From Nephrocerus scutellatus (lineage: Eukaryota; Arthropoda; Insecta; Diptera; Pipunculidae): a stretch of 64,000 nucleotides of DNA. The stretch covers positions 66,391,067 to 66,455,066 of the forward strand of contig OX352763.1 in the NCBI GenBank assembly GCA_947095585.1. Reading direction: 5' to 3'. Positions 1-9,668 of this stretch are shown piece by piece. The translations under genes were made by a program, and so were the position numbers. The notes under the pieces were generated by a model. The model did not search any database. It was given only the letters and a program-made list of their open reading frames with translations, and was not told where the DNA came from. Position 1 is the stretch's first letter; each line of letters starts with the position of its first letter.

Positions 1-177
1 CAAGCGACCTAAAGCAATTAAGAATGTTCGGTATATTGGAATGCAATAATGCCAAAATGCTGACCAGCACAAATAAGTATATTCTTAATTATGTACTATG
101 TTTTTGAGTCTTTGAACTCCTATAAATAAGCAATAAAATTACAATAAAGATCAATTCCAAATAGGACGTCAAACCGA
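1..177. other. Unassigned AT-rich sequence at left edge
   Basis: I see no convincing gene here. It directly adjoins the Jockey-type RT fragment on its right and may be the decayed C-terminal tail and 3' UTR of that element read on the minus strand, but the reading frame is not clear enough to say so. Confidence 0.3.
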
Positions 178-475
178 TACCACCGGTGTTTTATTAGGCA
201 CCTTGTTTTGAAATCGTTGGATTATTTGAATGTTGCTTTTTTGGTGCAAACCCAAAGTTGAATACCATAAGTCCATATGGGTTTTATGACGAAATTTTAT
301 TGTTTGTTGATATACAAGATTGTCTTCCTATCATCCAGTACAGTTTTCTGTAGCGAATACCAATCTCCTCTCTTTTTTTCTTGACATGGGCTTTCCATCG
401 AAGTTTCGCATCCAAAGTCATACCAAAATACTTTGCACAATTTGCGTATGGTATGGCTTGGTTGTTAATATAAGT
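178..475 (-). pseudogene. Jockey-type non-LTR reverse transcriptase, C-terminal fragment
   Basis: Read on the minus strand from about 475, one frame stays open for about 80 codons and carries the block that follows the RT palm in Jockey-clade elements: CAKYFGMTLDAKLRWKAHV, then a Tyr-Arg-Lys-Leu-Tyr-Trp segment, then TYGIQLWVC. The family role is target-primed reverse transcription. A stop follows near 245. The 5' part (endonuclease and RT catalytic motifs) is missing, as expected for a 5'-truncated non-LTR copy. Assignment to the Jockey clade is by motif recognition only. Confidence 0.7.
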
Positions 476-529
476 ACTTACTTTTTTTTATTCACTTCAC
501 CCATTAACAATATCTGAATCATTTTTTTT

Positions 530-934
530 TTGTTATTAAAGTTTAAACTTCAATTATTTTTAAATTAATATATTGATTGGCTCGATATTAAAGCCCAACT
601 GGCTTTATACATTATTAAAGTTTAAAGCTTCAATTATCTTTAATTTAATATATTGATTAGCTCGATATTAAAGCCCAACTGGCTTTATACATTATTAAAG
701 TTTTAAAGCTTCAATTATCTTTAATTTAATATAGTGATTAGCTCGATATTAAAGCTCAACTGGCTTTTACATAATAAAAGCTTTAAAGCTTCAATTATCT
801 TTAATTTAATATAGTGATTAGCTCGATATTAAAGCTCAACTGGCTTTATACATTATTAAAGCTTTAAAGCTTCAATTATCTTTAATTTAATATAGTGATT
901 AGCCCGATATTAAAGCCCAACCGGCTTTATACAT
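530..934. repeat. ~80-bp satellite, left block (about 5 copies)
   Basis: A motif with GGCTTTATACATTATTAAAG recurs at 601, 681, 762, 842 and 923, giving a period of 80-81 bp. Each unit also holds TTCAATTATCTTTAATTTAA and AGCTCGATATTAAAGC. The same satellite resumes at 9953-10621, on the far side of LTR-1 and the SINE, so these blocks were once continuous. A more diverged block lies inside TIR-A at 7255-8070. Confidence 0.9.
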
Positions 935-1126
935 TGTGGAGACCTGCTCCGCATGATGAAGAGGCTGAATAGCGAGAGAGCGATGGTACGAGTAGAACGA
1001 TGTCTGGTATTGAGTGTGAAGTCAGTCGTTTATAAGATGTTGAGCTATGCGGACTGCTAATAAATATGAAGTGTTAAAACCGGTTTCTTTTGTGTTTTTA
1101 TTTAGTAGTACATAGTGGTTTACACA
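935..1126 (+). repeat. 5' LTR of LTR-1
   Basis: This 192-bp copy matches the 3' LTR but has about 46 extra bases (around 1023-1070) that the 3' copy lacks. The ends are TG...CA. It is followed at 1128 by TGGCGACGAGAACGGGA, a likely tRNA primer-binding site. Confidence 0.9.
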
Positions 1127-1127
1127 G

Positions 1128-1144
1128 TGGCGACGAGAACGGGA
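1128..1144 (+). promoter_or_regulatory. Putative primer-binding site of LTR-1
   Basis: TGGCGACGAGAACGGGA begins two bases after the 5' LTR. It starts with TGG, the complement of a tRNA CCA end. The TGGCGAC start resembles the arginine-tRNA sites used by some fly Gypsy elements, but the tRNA was not checked. Confidence 0.55.
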
Positions 1145-1169
1145 TATATCGTTGTTGTAATACGGCAAC

Positions 1170-1480
1170 GTATAGAAACAAAAAATTGTTGTTGGCACAT
1201 TAAATCGGAAAAAAAATTTTGTTGTTGGCACATTAAATTGTGGTTGCTGAAGGCACATTTAATTGTGCATAAAAAAAAAAAATTATTGGTTGTTGAATGT
1301 ACTTTCAATCAATCGATCAATTGTACAAACGGAAAAAAATTGTGGTTGTTGAAGGTACATTCAATTGTACAAACGGAAAAAAAATTGTGGTTGTTGAAGG
1401 CACATTCAATTGTGCAAACGAAAAAAAACAATAATATTGTTTGTTGAAAGCACATTCAATTGTGCAAACAGAAAAAAAAA
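1170..1480 (+). repeat. Leader repeats of LTR-1 with short palindromes
   Basis: About six imperfect ~50-60-bp units repeat in the untranslated leader. Each has a run of A, then TTGTGGTTGTTGAAGG, then GCACATTCAATTGTGC, an imperfect palindrome that could form a small stem-loop. The reading frames over this stretch are simple by-products of the repeat. Confidence 0.7.
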
Positions 1481-1542
1481 CATATTAATTATTTTGGTTG
1501 TGAAATTGTGAAATTAATTTATTAACCATGAGTGATTAATGA

Positions 1543-2778
1543 CAAAACAAAGCAAAGAGGAAAAACAAGCTTCTGCACTTAGGGGGGCCACAGCTCCAAG
1601 AAGTGGCATTTAATATACCAGGCGCTCTGATTGAGCCAAATGCAGAAGCAGGTGTCGACGTATTCCAAATCCTGGTTAATAAGTTGGGGGAATATTTCTC
1701 TCCACAAAGAAATTCCACTTTCGAGCGTCATCTATTTCGATCATTGAGACCGGAACAAGGAGAGAATCTAAACAAGTTTATGGTCAAGCTTAGAAATCAG
1801 GAAGCAAAATGTTTGTTTGGAAAAACAAAAGAAGAAATTGTGGAGATATGCTTAAAAGATAAAATTATAGATTCATGGGCACCAAACGATTTAAAGAAAA
1901 GATTGCTGAAAAAGGAATATTCCTTAGCGGAAATCAATGAACTGTGTCAGGTCTACGAGCAGATTAATAATCAATCGGAAGTAATGTTACCACCAACTTC
2001 CAGTACATACGTAAATAAGATATCTTCCCGGTATGAGGCCAATAAAGATGACGATGGTTGTTTTAGGTGTGGTAGGCAGGGCCATTTGCGAAATTCGACA
2101 AACTGTCCGGCGAAAAACACGAAATGCCATACACGCGGATTGATAGGACACTTTGCGCGTAAGTGCATAACAAAATTGATAAAGCGTAAAGTATATGAGA
2201 ATACAGAAAGGTTTACAAAAAGGCAGAGAACTGGTTCGTCGAAAATACGATTCATCGAGGAAGGAGCAAAAAGACCTAGGAAAGAAAATGGTCATCTAAC
2301 AGAACATGATTGTTTTCGAGTTATAGATGGGGACGACGGTAACATAAGCGGAATCATAAATTGTCACATCGGAGGTCATAAATTAAAAATGGTCATCGAC
2401 TCCGGGTCTCGTTTCAATCTCTTAGGCGAATCACATTGGCAAGAATTGCAAAGTCGTAAGGCAATTATATGGAACACCAGAAATAAGACAACAAACCAAT
2501 TTAGAGCTTACGCAGGCGACCAACTACTTCAAGTTAAGGCTGCATTTGAAGCTCCTATAGGTGTTGACAATTGTACTGAACTGATTTCTTCATTCTACGT
2601 GATTGAGAATGGAAGACAATCTCTATTTGGCCGAGATACAGCAATGAAATTAGGAGTTTTGAAGCTAGGACTGGACGTTAATTACCTCGAAAATGCAAAA
2701 TCGTTCCCGAAGATGAAGGGGATTAAAATTAAGCTGTCGATTGATGAAACAATCAAACCAGTACAACTATCACTTTAA
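1543..2778 (+). pseudogene. gag: LTR-1 gag (CCHC knuckles) and aspartic protease
   Basis: The frame is open from just after a TGA at 1540-1542 to a stop at 2776-2778, with no ATG near its beginning; the only close ATG (1528) stops after three codons. The N-terminal part of gag is therefore lost or frameshifted. Visible parts are a capsid-like region (about 1580-1980), two zinc knuckles near 2060-2165 and a protease with the active-site motif DSGS near 2399. The first knuckle has one extra residue before its last Cys, and the second has Arg (codon 2134-2136) where the second Cys should be. The frame ends in the linker just before RT, where a large deletion starts. Confidence 0.8.
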
Positions 2779-2785
2779 AAGAGCT

Positions 2786-3027
2786 GGGGTAGTCCTTAAC
2801 GAAGAAAAATGTATGTGGAAAGTTCAGAAACTTAAATTCTTGGGACATATTTTATCCACTGAAGGGATAAGCCCAGACCCAGAGAAGATAAGGACTGTGC
2901 TTGAGTTTCGATCACCGGAAGCCAAGGAAGAAACTAGGAGTTTTCTAGGATTGGTGACTTATTTGGGAAAATTCGTTCCGGATTTAGCGGATATTACAGA
3001 ACCACTAAGATGCCTTATAAAGAAAGA
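2786..3027 (+). pseudogene. pol: LTR-1 reverse transcriptase, thumb/connection fragment
   Basis: This fragment carries the end of the RT palm and the connection region, with the hallmarks KFLGHILSTEGISPDPEKI and SFLGLVTYLGKFVPDL. All upstream RT motifs, including the YxDD catalytic box, are absent: the sequence jumps from the protease-RT linker to this point, a loss of roughly 200 codons relative to a full Gypsy RT. The reading frame is then cut at about 3027 by a minus-strand non-LTR insertion and resumes near 3947. Confidence 0.85.
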
Positions 3028-3946
3028 TTTTTTTTAATATATAGAGACTTATTGCCAAGGGATGACTCCCTGAATGACTTACGTCACGGCAATAAGTTGG
3101 GCTAAGCCCTTTATTAAATTCAAAATAAAATAAAAATCGAAGGAATGTGATTTACAATATATCACATTCCTCACGATTGTAGCGGTTTCAATTTATTTTC
3201 TCAGAATTCTCCCTGATTCATTGAAAAAGCAATACGAAAAACGAACACGAATTTAGAACGACGCGAGTCCAAATTCTTTTATCAATGAATCATGGTTAGG
3301 GAAAACTACAAAAAACCTTGACCAAGAAAATATTACAAATTATATATATTTAAAAAATACTGATAACAATTTTTTTTTTCTATATATATTAAGAAACAAC
3401 TTATGAATACTTTAACCATCATCCTTCAAGAAGTTGTTAACGGCTAATTTGAAAGCCTGCAGATTATAAGATTCGGGAAACACGTGTTCGACCAATTGAT
3501 TCCACATCGAAGAGACTCTCGGAAAAAAGGAGGATTTAAAGTGTTGGGTTCTACATGAAAAAAGTTTTAAGGCAAATCTATGTTGATTGCACCTTAAACG
3601 AGTGTTTACGTTACTGAGAAAAGGCCCAGGAACTAGAGAACGGGTTTCTAAAGAACATTTACCGTTGTAAAATTTAAAGAAAACAGATAAAGCTCCTACA
3701 TTTCGTCTGTGCTCCAAAGTATCAAGAGACGAAGTAATGGTTACATCGTTTATCAAACGGATAATCTATTCTGAACACCATCAAGATGAACCAAATGCGA
3801 TCTTGGAGCACCACGCCACACATATGAATTAAATTCTAAAATTGGTCTAACATAAGATTTATATAATCTTAACACTTCAGAGGGAGTGAAGTAGAAGTTA
3901 CAACGTCTTATGAAGCCTAAACATTTTTGAAATTTCATAAATATAG
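3028..3946 (-). mobile_element. CR1/L2-like non-LTR retrotransposon, 3' fragment
   Basis: On the minus strand two adjoining frames (3938-3753 and 3756-3412) encode the end of a non-LTR RT: a Tyr-Lys-Ser-Tyr-Val-Arg-Pro segment, then LEHRRNVGALSVFFKFYNGK, then SSMWNQLVEHVFP. A short 3' UTR follows and ends in a T run on + (3029-3036), the poly(A) tail of the minus-strand copy. The 5' part is missing. The insertion interrupts LTR-1 pol exactly between the RT connection and RNase H. The clade (CR1, L2 or relative) is uncertain and no clear target duplication was found. Confidence 0.8.
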
Positions 3947-4330
3947 AAGTTCAACAAAAATCATTCCAGCGTTTGAAAGAACTACTAGCGGATTGGACCA
4001 CTCTTTCGTATTTTGACCTTAAAAACCACATCCGACTAATAGCAGATGCGAGTCCGGTTGCATTGGGGGCAGTCCTTATCCAATTTGAAAACGAAATTCC
4101 CAGGGTGATATCATTTGCTAGCAAAAGCCTAACTGAGGTGGAGTGCCTTGGTGTGGGCCGTGGAAAGGTTTGCTTACTATTTGGCGGGAACAGCTCGCAT
4201 TGAATGGTGGGTTCTTAGGCTACAGGCCCTTAAATTTAAGGTAATATATCAGCCTGGTAAACTCAATATAGCCGATTCAGTATCACAGCTATGCAAAATA
4301 AAAACTTCCAACACTTTCGAAGACCAGGCG
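3947..4330 (+). pseudogene. pol: LTR-1 RNase H fragment with internal deletion
   Basis: Pol resumes after the non-LTR insertion with a QKSFQRLKELL stretch and the RNase H block RLIADASPVALGAVL. The frame shifts near 4145. At about 4197 the text jumps from AYYLAGT to RIEWWVLRLQALKFKVIYQP, so the middle of RNase H (the region normally carrying TDHKPL) is deleted. The part from about 4330 to 4515 is frame-broken linker. Confidence 0.75.
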
Positions 4331-4514
4331 GAGAATAATATTTTTGCAATAATTGAGAAGTCTGTCCCCAAAGCAATCACTATATCTGAGTACTGGAAAT
4401 GCCGCCGATCAAGAACTTATGGAAGCTATGAACAACGTTAAAAATGAAACATGGTGCTCAAGGACCCCAAGTAGCTATTTTCCATTTCGATTAGAGCTCT
4501 GCACCTTAGGAAAT

Positions 4515-4976
4515 ATTCTATTAAGGGGGACGAGAATTGTTATACCCGTGGCATTGCGTTCTTGGAGCTGGCTCATGAGGGCCACCCGGGTGAAACAGTA
4601 ATGAAACGAAGAGTCCGGTCAAAAGTGTGGTGGCCATTGTTGGACAGAGATGTCGAACGGTATGTAAAAAGCTGTAGAGATTGCCTGCTCGTTTCAAAAC
4701 CAGCCCAGCCAGTTCCCATGAATAGGCATGCGTTCCCCGATAGACCTTGGTCCAACGTGGCAATGGATTTGTTGGGGCCATTGCCCAACCATGACTACAT
4801 ACTCGTGGTAATCGACTATTACTCCAGATACCAAGAATTTAAGTTTTTGAAAAGAATATCATCCAGAGATGTGATCAACTTTTTGAAGGAAATGTTTTGC
4901 AGACTTGAATATCCTAAGGTAATTACGGCGGACAATGGGCGCCAGTTTATCAGTGACGAATTTAAAAACTACTGCA
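4515..4976 (+). pseudogene. pol: LTR-1 integrase, N-terminal and catalytic-core part
   Basis: The zinc-binding HHCC region is visible (His-Glu-Gly-His near 4572 and a CRDC pair near 4675), followed by the core with the first Asp in VVIDYYSRYQ and the second in ITADNGRQF. The domain is interrupted at 4976 by TIR-A. If TIR-A and one TGCA copy are removed, the frame continues without a shift into the part starting at 8791, which supplies the catalytic Glu. Confidence 0.88.
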
Positions 4977-4978
4977 TG

Positions 4979-5627
4979 TAATGGTAGGAAATTTTTTTTT
5001 TTTGATGTTACAAGTGGTTGGCACCACCAAACACTCCCCCCCCCTACAGCTTTGTGTGGTTGGTCTGAAGACGATGCAGGCAACTAGGTAAGTAGTGGCG
5101 CGAAACATAAAGAAAAGGGAGAAGGGATAATGAGAGATTGGCAAAATTTTTTTTGTATGTAGCGAAGAATAGTACCACCACTTCGAAGTAATTGTTAAAC
5201 CGGTTTTGGCTGTCACCAATTCAGTGATTGGCAACCAAAAATCGTACGACTTAAAACGACGAATAGCGTTTGGCCTCGTCTACGGCGTACCTTCCGTGTA
5301 GACCAGATGCAAGTATGTATACACCTCGTACGATTCGGTGAGATGCAGACCGAAAAAAAAGACACACAATTATGCTAGAGAGTCTCGCTCTCATTATCAT
5401 CGTGAGTGCATTAAGTCGTAAAGTTACTGCATTGTCTACAGGCAGGGCTAAGTCGGGGTCAATGACGAAAAGTGACGAATGTTCGGTCGTGCGAAATATA
5501 CATACTGCAACGTATGATGTATTTGGGTTTTTTGATGGCTTTGTCGCCGACCGAGAGGGAAAAGTTGATAAGTGTTGGAGGTTGAGTTTGGGTTTGCTTG
5601 GTCATTGTGGGGAGTCGAATTTTGGTG
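4979..5627. other. Left non-repetitive part of TIR-A
   Basis: I see no protein I can recognize. There is a C-run near 5036, a short hairpin-like GTCTAC...GTAGAC at 5277-5304, and short open frames without family features. An 86-codon + frame at 5372-5632 shows no known motif and is probably chance. Confidence 0.4.
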
Positions 5628-6440
5628 CTTGACCAAAGCGGTCATCGGGTAATTTTATCGTCTAACCAACTAGCAAATTATTTTTTTCTGTTGATCAAAG
5701 TGGTGACGGTGTAGCTTATATAGCTTGACCAAAGCGGTCACCGTTACGAATTTTAATTGTTAACCAAAGTGGTTACGGTGTGCTTGACCAAAGCGGTCAC
5801 AGTGAAATTTTTATCGTTTAACCAACGCGGCCAAAGCACATTTGTACGGTTAACAAAAACGTCGGCGATGGCGTCTGCACGCCATTAACAAGTTTTCCGG
5901 CATTTAGAACATAAAGCGGTCACAGTGGAATTTATATCGCCTACCAACGCGGTCACAGTGGAATTTTTATTCGATTAACCAACGCGGCCAGAGCAAATTT
6001 TTATTGCTAGACCAAAGCGGTCAGAGTGTCGTATTTTGTGCCTTGACCAACGCGGTCACAGAGGAATTTTTATTCGATTAACCAACGCGGCCAGAGCAAA
6101 TTCTATTGCCAGACCAAAGCGGTCAGAGTGTCGTATTTTGTGCCTTGACCAAAGCGGTCACAGTGAAGTTTTCGTTTAATCGTTTAACCAACGCGCCCAG
6201 AGCAAATTCTTACTGTTGATCAAAGCGGTCACAGAGCAAATTTTTATCGTTTAAACAACGGTGGCGTCTGCACGCCATTAACAAGTTTTCCGCCATTTTA
6301 AACATAAAGCGGTCACAGTGGAAATTATATCGCCTACCAACGCGGCCAGAGCAAAATTTTAATTGTTAACCAAAGTGGTGACGGTATATTTTGAGCTTGA
6401 CCAAAGCTCTCACAGTGGGTAATTGTTTGTATGGTTCGAG
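5628..6440. repeat. Interspersed ~20-bp motif array in TIR-A
   Basis: The motif TTGACCAAAGCGGTCACAGTG and close variants (ACCAACGCGGCCAGAG, ACCAAAGTGGTGACGG) recur roughly twenty times at irregular spacing of about 30-60 bp, for example near 5632, 5727, 5786, 6010, 6108, 6144 and 6217. The core AAAGCGGTCAC is partly palindromic. Larger local duplications are seen, such as GGCGTCTGCACGCCATTAAC at about 5870 and 6254. The dense, conserved cores resemble protein-binding sites, but this is inference. Confidence 0.75.
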
Positions 6441-6459
6441 AACTTTCTGGATTTAGAGT

Positions 6460-6760
6460 GCGAATAGCGTCGCCGTTGGCGTCTGCACGCCATCAAAAAG
6501 TTTCCGCCATTTTGAAACCGAAGCGTCTGGTGCGCTTACAACGCGCATACATCGATGATTCGATAAATTTCCGGATTTGAATTGCGAACAGCGTCGCGGT
6601 GGCGTCTGCACGCCATCAAAAAGTTTCCGCCATTTTGAAACCGAAGCGTCTGGTGCGCTTACAACGCGCATACATCGATGATTCGATAAATTTCCGGATT
6701 TGAATTGCGAACAGCGTCGCGGTGGCGTCTGCACGGCATCAAAAGTTTTCCGCCATTTTG
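6460..6760. repeat. 123-bp tandem repeat in TIR-A (2.4 copies)
   Basis: GTCTGCACGCCATCAAAAAG recurs at 6481 and 6604, and a variant starts at 6727, giving an exact 123-bp period. The first two units are nearly identical. Because 123 is a multiple of 3 the minus strand has an open frame repeating 41 residues, but I regard that frame as a by-product. Confidence 0.9.
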
Positions 6761-7254
6761 GAAAAAAACAAATCGGTCAAGGGGTATGCAACCCGCTTCG
6801 TAATCTGGGTTCTAGGATCTCGAGCCGCCTCAAGTAACCCCATTACTCATCATTGACGTGAACCAACAACAACGAGGATTGATCTTCAAAACCCTGGAGC
6901 GTTCCCTTAACAAATCAGCCCTTCAGAATAAATCAGTTCAGAATACTAGTCTCTGTAACGGGTTCCCGCTTTGGGGCCCTAAAGTTTGTAATGATAGTCC
7001 AACTGGTCTGCCCAGGCCTCAAGGATATCCTATCTATTCCCCTTAATGTTAAACTTTGTCCCATACAGATTCATCGTCATCGACAGCGCTGCCGACGTCG
7101 GATGGATGCATGTACGTAAGTGGTTTCATATTAAATTATCGTTTCCTATATAAATTTAACCATAAAGTTCTTTTGAGCCTTGGGCAAAGGTGGCTGTCAA
7201 ACAGTAAGTGTAGTAATACAAATGAATTTATTTTTTTGTTTCCTGGCTGACTCA
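6761..7254 (+). other. Unassigned middle part of TIR-A
   Basis: A 62-codon frame lies at 6858-7046 and shows no family I know. Just after it a pyrimidine-rich tract ending TCCCATACAG (about 7070) and a GTACGTAAGT at about 7111 bracket a ~42-bp segment and look like splice sites around a small exon. This could be captured gene sequence or chance; I cannot tell. Confidence 0.3.
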
Positions 7255-7315
7255 TAAATAAAATCTAAATACTTTTTCTGTTATTAGAGCTATAAAACTC
7301 AATTATCTTTAATAA

Positions 7316-7378
<63 letters not shown>

Positions 7379-7553
7379 CAAAGCTATAAAGCTTCAATAA
7401 TCATTAATACTTTGATATATATATATAGAATTGCTTGATAGAAAGCCCAACTGGCTTATACATTATGAAAGCTTTGTGGCTTCAATTATCTTTAATAATT
7501 TAAAATGTATATATCTTATTAAAGCTATAAAGCTTCAATTATCATTAATACCT

Positions 7554-7590
<37 letters not shown>

Positions 7591-8070
7591 CTGATAAAAA
7601 AGCCCAACTGGCTTATACATTATGAAAGCTTTGTGGCTTCAATTATCTTTAACAATTTAAATTATATATATATATATATATATATATTATTAAAGCTATA
7701 AAGCTTCAATAATCATTAATACTTTGATATATATATATATAGATTTGCTTGATAGAAAGCCCAACTGGCTTTATACATTTTTTGCTATGAAGCTTCAAAT
7801 AACTTTAATAATTCAATATATTGATTTGCTTGATAGAAAGCCCAACTGACATTATACATTATGGAAGCTTGGTAGCTTCAATTATCTTTAATAATTAAAT
7901 GTTATACCTTATTAAAGCTCTAAAGCCTCAATTATTATTAATAATTTATTATATAGATTTGCTCGATAGAAAAGCCCCATTGGCTTTACGCATCATTAAA
8001 GTTTTTGGAGCCCAATTATCTTAAAAATTTAATATACTGATTAGCTTGTTATTAACACCCCCTTAAAATG
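7255..8070. repeat. ~80-bp satellite, diverged block inside TIR-A
   Basis: Units with GCCCAACTGGCTTATACATT and GCTTCAATTATCTTTAATAA recur as in the satellites flanking LTR-1, but are more diverged and are spread apart by (TA)n microsatellites. The longest TA tract is about 7319-7374, others lie near 7556-7588 and 7665-7687. Confidence 0.8.
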
Positions 8071-8786
8071 TAAACCATGGTGTTAACGCTTGGTCATATG
8101 AACCTTATGAAATTTTGCAGTAATAAAGCATATAAAGCATTAATATTTTTTTATCTTAAGTCTTTGTCAGAGTGATCTCCTAGGAAAAATGGTGGGGAAT
8201 TCCCCGGAATAAACTTTTTTATGCTTTCAATTGGAAACGTGGGTTTTTTTCCTTTTGGTTATTTTGAAGACGCTTACCTATTGAACGAACAATGGGGGAA
8301 GTGTAATTAAATATCTTGCTCTTCTTCCAGCCAGGTAATACCGGAGTGAGGGGAAAGCCCACCCAATGAGGGGGTTCCAAAGTCAGCGTGGACCCATGGT
8401 AGGGAGGGTATAGAAAGGGTGAGGAAAGGGCTAATGCGAACATGGGGTCTCGCTTTTCCCGCCTGACCGCCGCATCCAGGTTGCTAGAAGTTCGAAACCC
8501 CTATTGGCGTCTTCTCCTCTAAGCGCTTTTCAATTTCCTATCTTGTTTTTTTTTTAATTTCACAATTGCGACGGCACGCTAACTTTTTTTTCTGTGTAAT
8601 GTGGTGCGGGCATAGCGACGTCCAAGGACCCACCCCACGACGCGACGAGCTAAGTAGTGGTATCCAGGCGTGACACCGGGACGAAGCTAGCTCCAACGAA
8701 CGGAGAGGGAGGAGAGGTGATCACCTTTCACCTTTTCTCTCCGTGACAACAACCCTGTCAAACCGAAGAAGAAGAAAACCATTACA
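8071..8786. other. Right part of TIR-A
   Basis: The sequence becomes GC-richer, with purine-rich CGGAGAGGGAGGAGAGG near 8700 followed by a pyrimidine-rich partner, so a hairpin is possible just inside the right end. No protein family is recognized on either strand. Confidence 0.4.
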
Positions 8787-8790
8787 TGCA

Positions 8791-9553
8791 TCAACAACAA
8801 CATCGAGCTCATAACATCACCTCCCTACTGGCCACAAGCAAACGGCGAGGTAGAAAATATGAACCGTTCAATTCTAAAACGTTTAAGAATAGCTCACTCG
8901 AATGGAACTGACTGTAAAGAGGAGATGCAAAAGTTCGTACTAATGTACAATGTAACACCACACGGTACGACGGGAAAAGCACCCTCGGATCTTCTTTACA
9001 ATCGCTTGTTTCGGGAAAAAATTCCTTCCATGCAGGACATTGAAGAACCAATGCTTGACTTGGAGGCCAGGGATCGTGACGCAGTAAACAAACATAAAGG
9101 AAAGGAAAGGGAAGATAAAGAACGGGGAGCTAAGGACTTAGATATCAGGATAGGAGATAAGGTGTTAATTAAAGTGTTGTATTTCCCAGCAAGCTAACTT
9201 TCAACTTCGACCCCACGGAATTCGAAGTGGTTAACCTAAAACAAAACGAGGTCACAGTAAAAGCTGGTAACAAGGTATTCAGGCGTAATATAAGCCATTT
9301 AAAGAAAATCCCTTCTTCCCAAGTAGAGCCGGGCTCTAATGATTTACTTAATACGACTCATTCAGATCTTACAGGTGTCAACATGTTAGCAGGGCCAAGC
9401 GGATATTCATCGACCACAACTTCCATACAGCGAGACCCAGAAGTATCCGAAACAGTTCGAGATGTTAAGAACAGCAATCCCAGGGTAACATTGAAGCTGA
9501 AAAATATAGGAGGGATGTGGAGACCTGCTCCGCATGATGAAGAGGCTGAATAG
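8791..9553 (+). pseudogene. pol: LTR-1 integrase C-terminal part and pol tail
   Basis: After TIR-A the integrase core continues with PPYWPQANGEVENMN, which carries the third catalytic residue (Glu), and then the C-terminal region with a chromatin-facing tail (GDKVLIKV near 9153). A frame break of one step lies at about 9190; the second frame (9227-9553) continues to a stop at 9551-9553. That stop lies 38 bases inside the 3' LTR, so the last 12 or so residues are encoded by LTR sequence. No env is present. Confidence 0.85.
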
Positions 9554-9661
9554 CGAGAGAGCGATGGTACGAGTAGAACGATGTCTGGTATTGAGTGTGA
9601 AGTCAATGTTTAAACCGGTTTCTTTTGTGTTTTTATTTAGTAGTACATAGTGGTTTACACA
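9516..9661 (+). repeat. 3' LTR of LTR-1
   Basis: This 146-bp copy begins TGTGGAGACC and ends GGTTTACACA. Compared with the 5' LTR it lacks about 46 bp after GAGTGTGAAGTCA. It is followed by the second TACAT target copy at 9662-9666. Confidence 0.9.
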
Positions 9662-9668
9662 TACATTA

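Larger units (their letters stand above)
4977..8786. mobile_element. TIR-A: 3.8-kb element, TIR TGTAATGGT, 4-bp TSD
   Basis: The element starts TGTAATGGT and ends ACCATTACA, a perfect 9-bp terminal inverted repeat. It is flanked by TGCA on both sides (4973-4976 and 8787-8790). Removing it with one TGCA restores the LTR-1 integrase frame, which strongly supports these borders. Inside I see no recognizable transposase: only repeat arrays (5628-6440, 6460-6760, 7255-8070), a (TA)n tract and GC-richer ends. TIR-B (11751-16010) has the same termini and TSD length. TG...CA ends with a TGTNR-type start and 4-bp TSD fit Ginger-type transposons, but that is only an inference. Confidence 0.8.
935..9661 (+). 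mobile_element. LTR-1: Ty3/Gypsy retrotransposon with nested insertions
   Basis: The element is bounded by direct LTRs (935-1126 and 9516-9661) that start TGTGGAGACC and end TTACACA, and by a 5-bp target duplication TACAT (930-934 and 9662-9666). Order inside is leader, gag with zinc knuckles, aspartic protease, a remnant of RT, RNase H, integrase and a C-terminal tail that runs into the 3' LTR. It is defective: the gag N-terminus is broken, most of RT is deleted, and RNase H has an internal deletion. It was later hit by a CR1/L2-like fragment (3028-3946) and by TIR-A (4977-8786). The exact Gypsy lineage is not certain. Confidence 0.9.

Noticed and set aside
6453..6734. Minus-strand 93-codon frame with 41-residue repeats
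   Set aside because: The period of 123 bp is a multiple of three, so a repeated frame is expected by chance. No motif is seen and it lies in a non-coding part of TIR-A.
4977..8786. TIR-A as a solo LTR or an LTR element
   Set aside because: TG...CA ends and a 4-bp duplication would fit, but the two ends are not direct repeats of each other beyond the inverted 9 bp, and no gag or pol is inside.
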